Assembly: GCA_947483345.1 (NCBI GenBank)
Contig: CANKNL010000013.1
Coordinates: 1-23,219, forward strand
Reading direction: 5' to 3'
Length of the DNA stretch: 23,219 nucleotides
From: Chitinophagaceae bacterium
Lineage (GTDB): Bacteria; Bacteroidota; Bacteroidia; Chitinophagales; Chitinophagaceae
The notes beneath the pieces were generated by a model. That model ran no database searches. It saw only the letters and a list, made by a program, of their open reading frames with translations, and had not been told where the DNA came from. The stretch's first letter is position 1, and each line of letters starts with the position of its first letter. This document shows, one piece after another, positions 22,723-23,219 of the stretch. Made by a program: the position numbers and the translations under genes.

Positions 22723-23219
22723 TCAGATATACCGTTTAATAATACGCAACCGTTGCGATCTTAAGCCTGTATCTGTATTGATGATGCCCGCATGATCAAT
22801 CTTATCTATCCGCACTTTGCCGGCTGCATGTATGATCTCCCCGGCATTAAGCAAAAGCCCTACATGAACAATATGGCCTTCCTCATCATCAAAAAAAGCC
22901 AGATCGCCACAGCGGGCCATTTCTAAAAAATCAACCAGCTCGCCCTGTGTGGCCTGTTGCTGCGCATCCCGCAGTAGTTGGATGTTTAAAAATTTATACA
23001 GCACTTGGGTAAATCCACTGCAGTCTGTGCCAAAAACAGACCGGCCACCCCATAAATAACTGGTATTTAAAAATGTAAACGCCAGTTTTTTAATGGTTTT
23101 TGCATCGGGCTTTGCAGTGGCTGTTTCCCAAACCTGTCCGGTAAAATGCACCGTATTTTTTCGCCACAGCGCCTTCCCGTTCTTCATGGCGGTTAAAGAG
23201 CTGCCAAAGGGAACCCGCA
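22723..23219 (-). CDS. NlpC/P60 (C40) cell-wall peptidase, C-terminal part (cut by right edge)
   Basis: A predicted peptidoglycan endopeptidase. FGTDCSGFTQVLYKF holds the catalytic Cys, GHIVHVGLLLN the catalytic His, and IIHAAGKV the third polar residue; SYLWGGRS and GDLAFFDD are the other usual NlpC/P60 signatures. An internal ATG at 23187 gives 154 aa, but the frame stays open to the window edge and reads RVPFGSSLTA before that Met. That looks like the linker after the N-terminal SH3-like domains found in Bacteroidota members of this family. The true start therefore lies beyond 23219. Its stop is 2 bp from that of the convergent TauE/SafE gene, and I see no terminator between them. Confidence 0.92.
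   Translation of the reverse strand, partial: RVPFGSSLTAMKNGKALWRKNTVHFTGQVWETATAKPDAKTIKKLAFTFLNTSYLWGGRSVFGTDCSGFTQVLYKFLNIQLLRDAQQQATQGELVDFLEMARCGDLAFFDDEEGHIVHVGLLLNAGEIIHAAGKVRIDKIDHAGIINTDTGLRSQRLRIIKRYI

Overview
The window looks like a chromosomal segment of a Bacteroidota bacterium, most likely family Chitinophagaceae. The support is a type IX secretion (T9SS) sorting domain, a TonB-dependent receptor with an N-terminal carboxypeptidase-regulatory-like domain, AT-rich leaders without clear Shine-Dalgarno sites, and promoter candidates of the Bacteroidota type (TTTG, a 17-23 bp gap, then TAnnTTTG). The genus is inference. I see no rRNA, tRNA, CRISPR array, insertion sequence or integrase.

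Layout. Positions 1-217 hold the 3' end of ribulose-phosphate 3-epimerase, convergent with an unrecognised lipoprotein (225-1118, minus). A TonB-dependent receptor without a SusD partner follows (1326-3827), then a small two-helix membrane protein whose frame has no ATG, GTG or TTG start (3904-4128), and a secreted heparinase II/III-type polysaccharide lyase with a T9SS signal (4237-6804). Two minus-strand surface proteins come next: a 599-residue tail-fibre-like beta-helix protein (6873-8672) and a 1685-residue beta-helix/repeat protein (9116-14173). Their upstream regions share a 15-nt near-identical element, and two terminators in this block have the same hairpin stem.

From 14712 the window is mostly housekeeping and all on the plus strand until the last gene. 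A U32-family tRNA hydroxylase (TrhP-like) overlaps a one-cluster ferredoxin by 8 nt. An acyl-CoA synthetase follows, then a PhoH-family ATPase with a TTG start that overlaps the stop of an 11-codon leader ORF. Three small DUF4878-like lipoproteins come next (the first two clear tandem paralogues), the third probably co-transcribed with a CrcB/Fluc fluoride channel. Last are inorganic pyrophosphatase overlapping a half-size TauE/SafE permease, and a convergent NlpC/P60 hydrolase cut by the right edge.

How they may work together. The left half has a cell-surface theme: glycan cleavage outside the cell, TonB-dependent uptake and large adhesin-like proteins. The hydroxylase-ferredoxin pair suggests a dedicated electron or Fe-S partner for tRNA wobble hydroxylation. 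The strongest candidates for something undescribed are that pair, the shared upstream element of the two beta-helix genes, the small membrane ORF without a normal start, and the PhoH leader arrangement.
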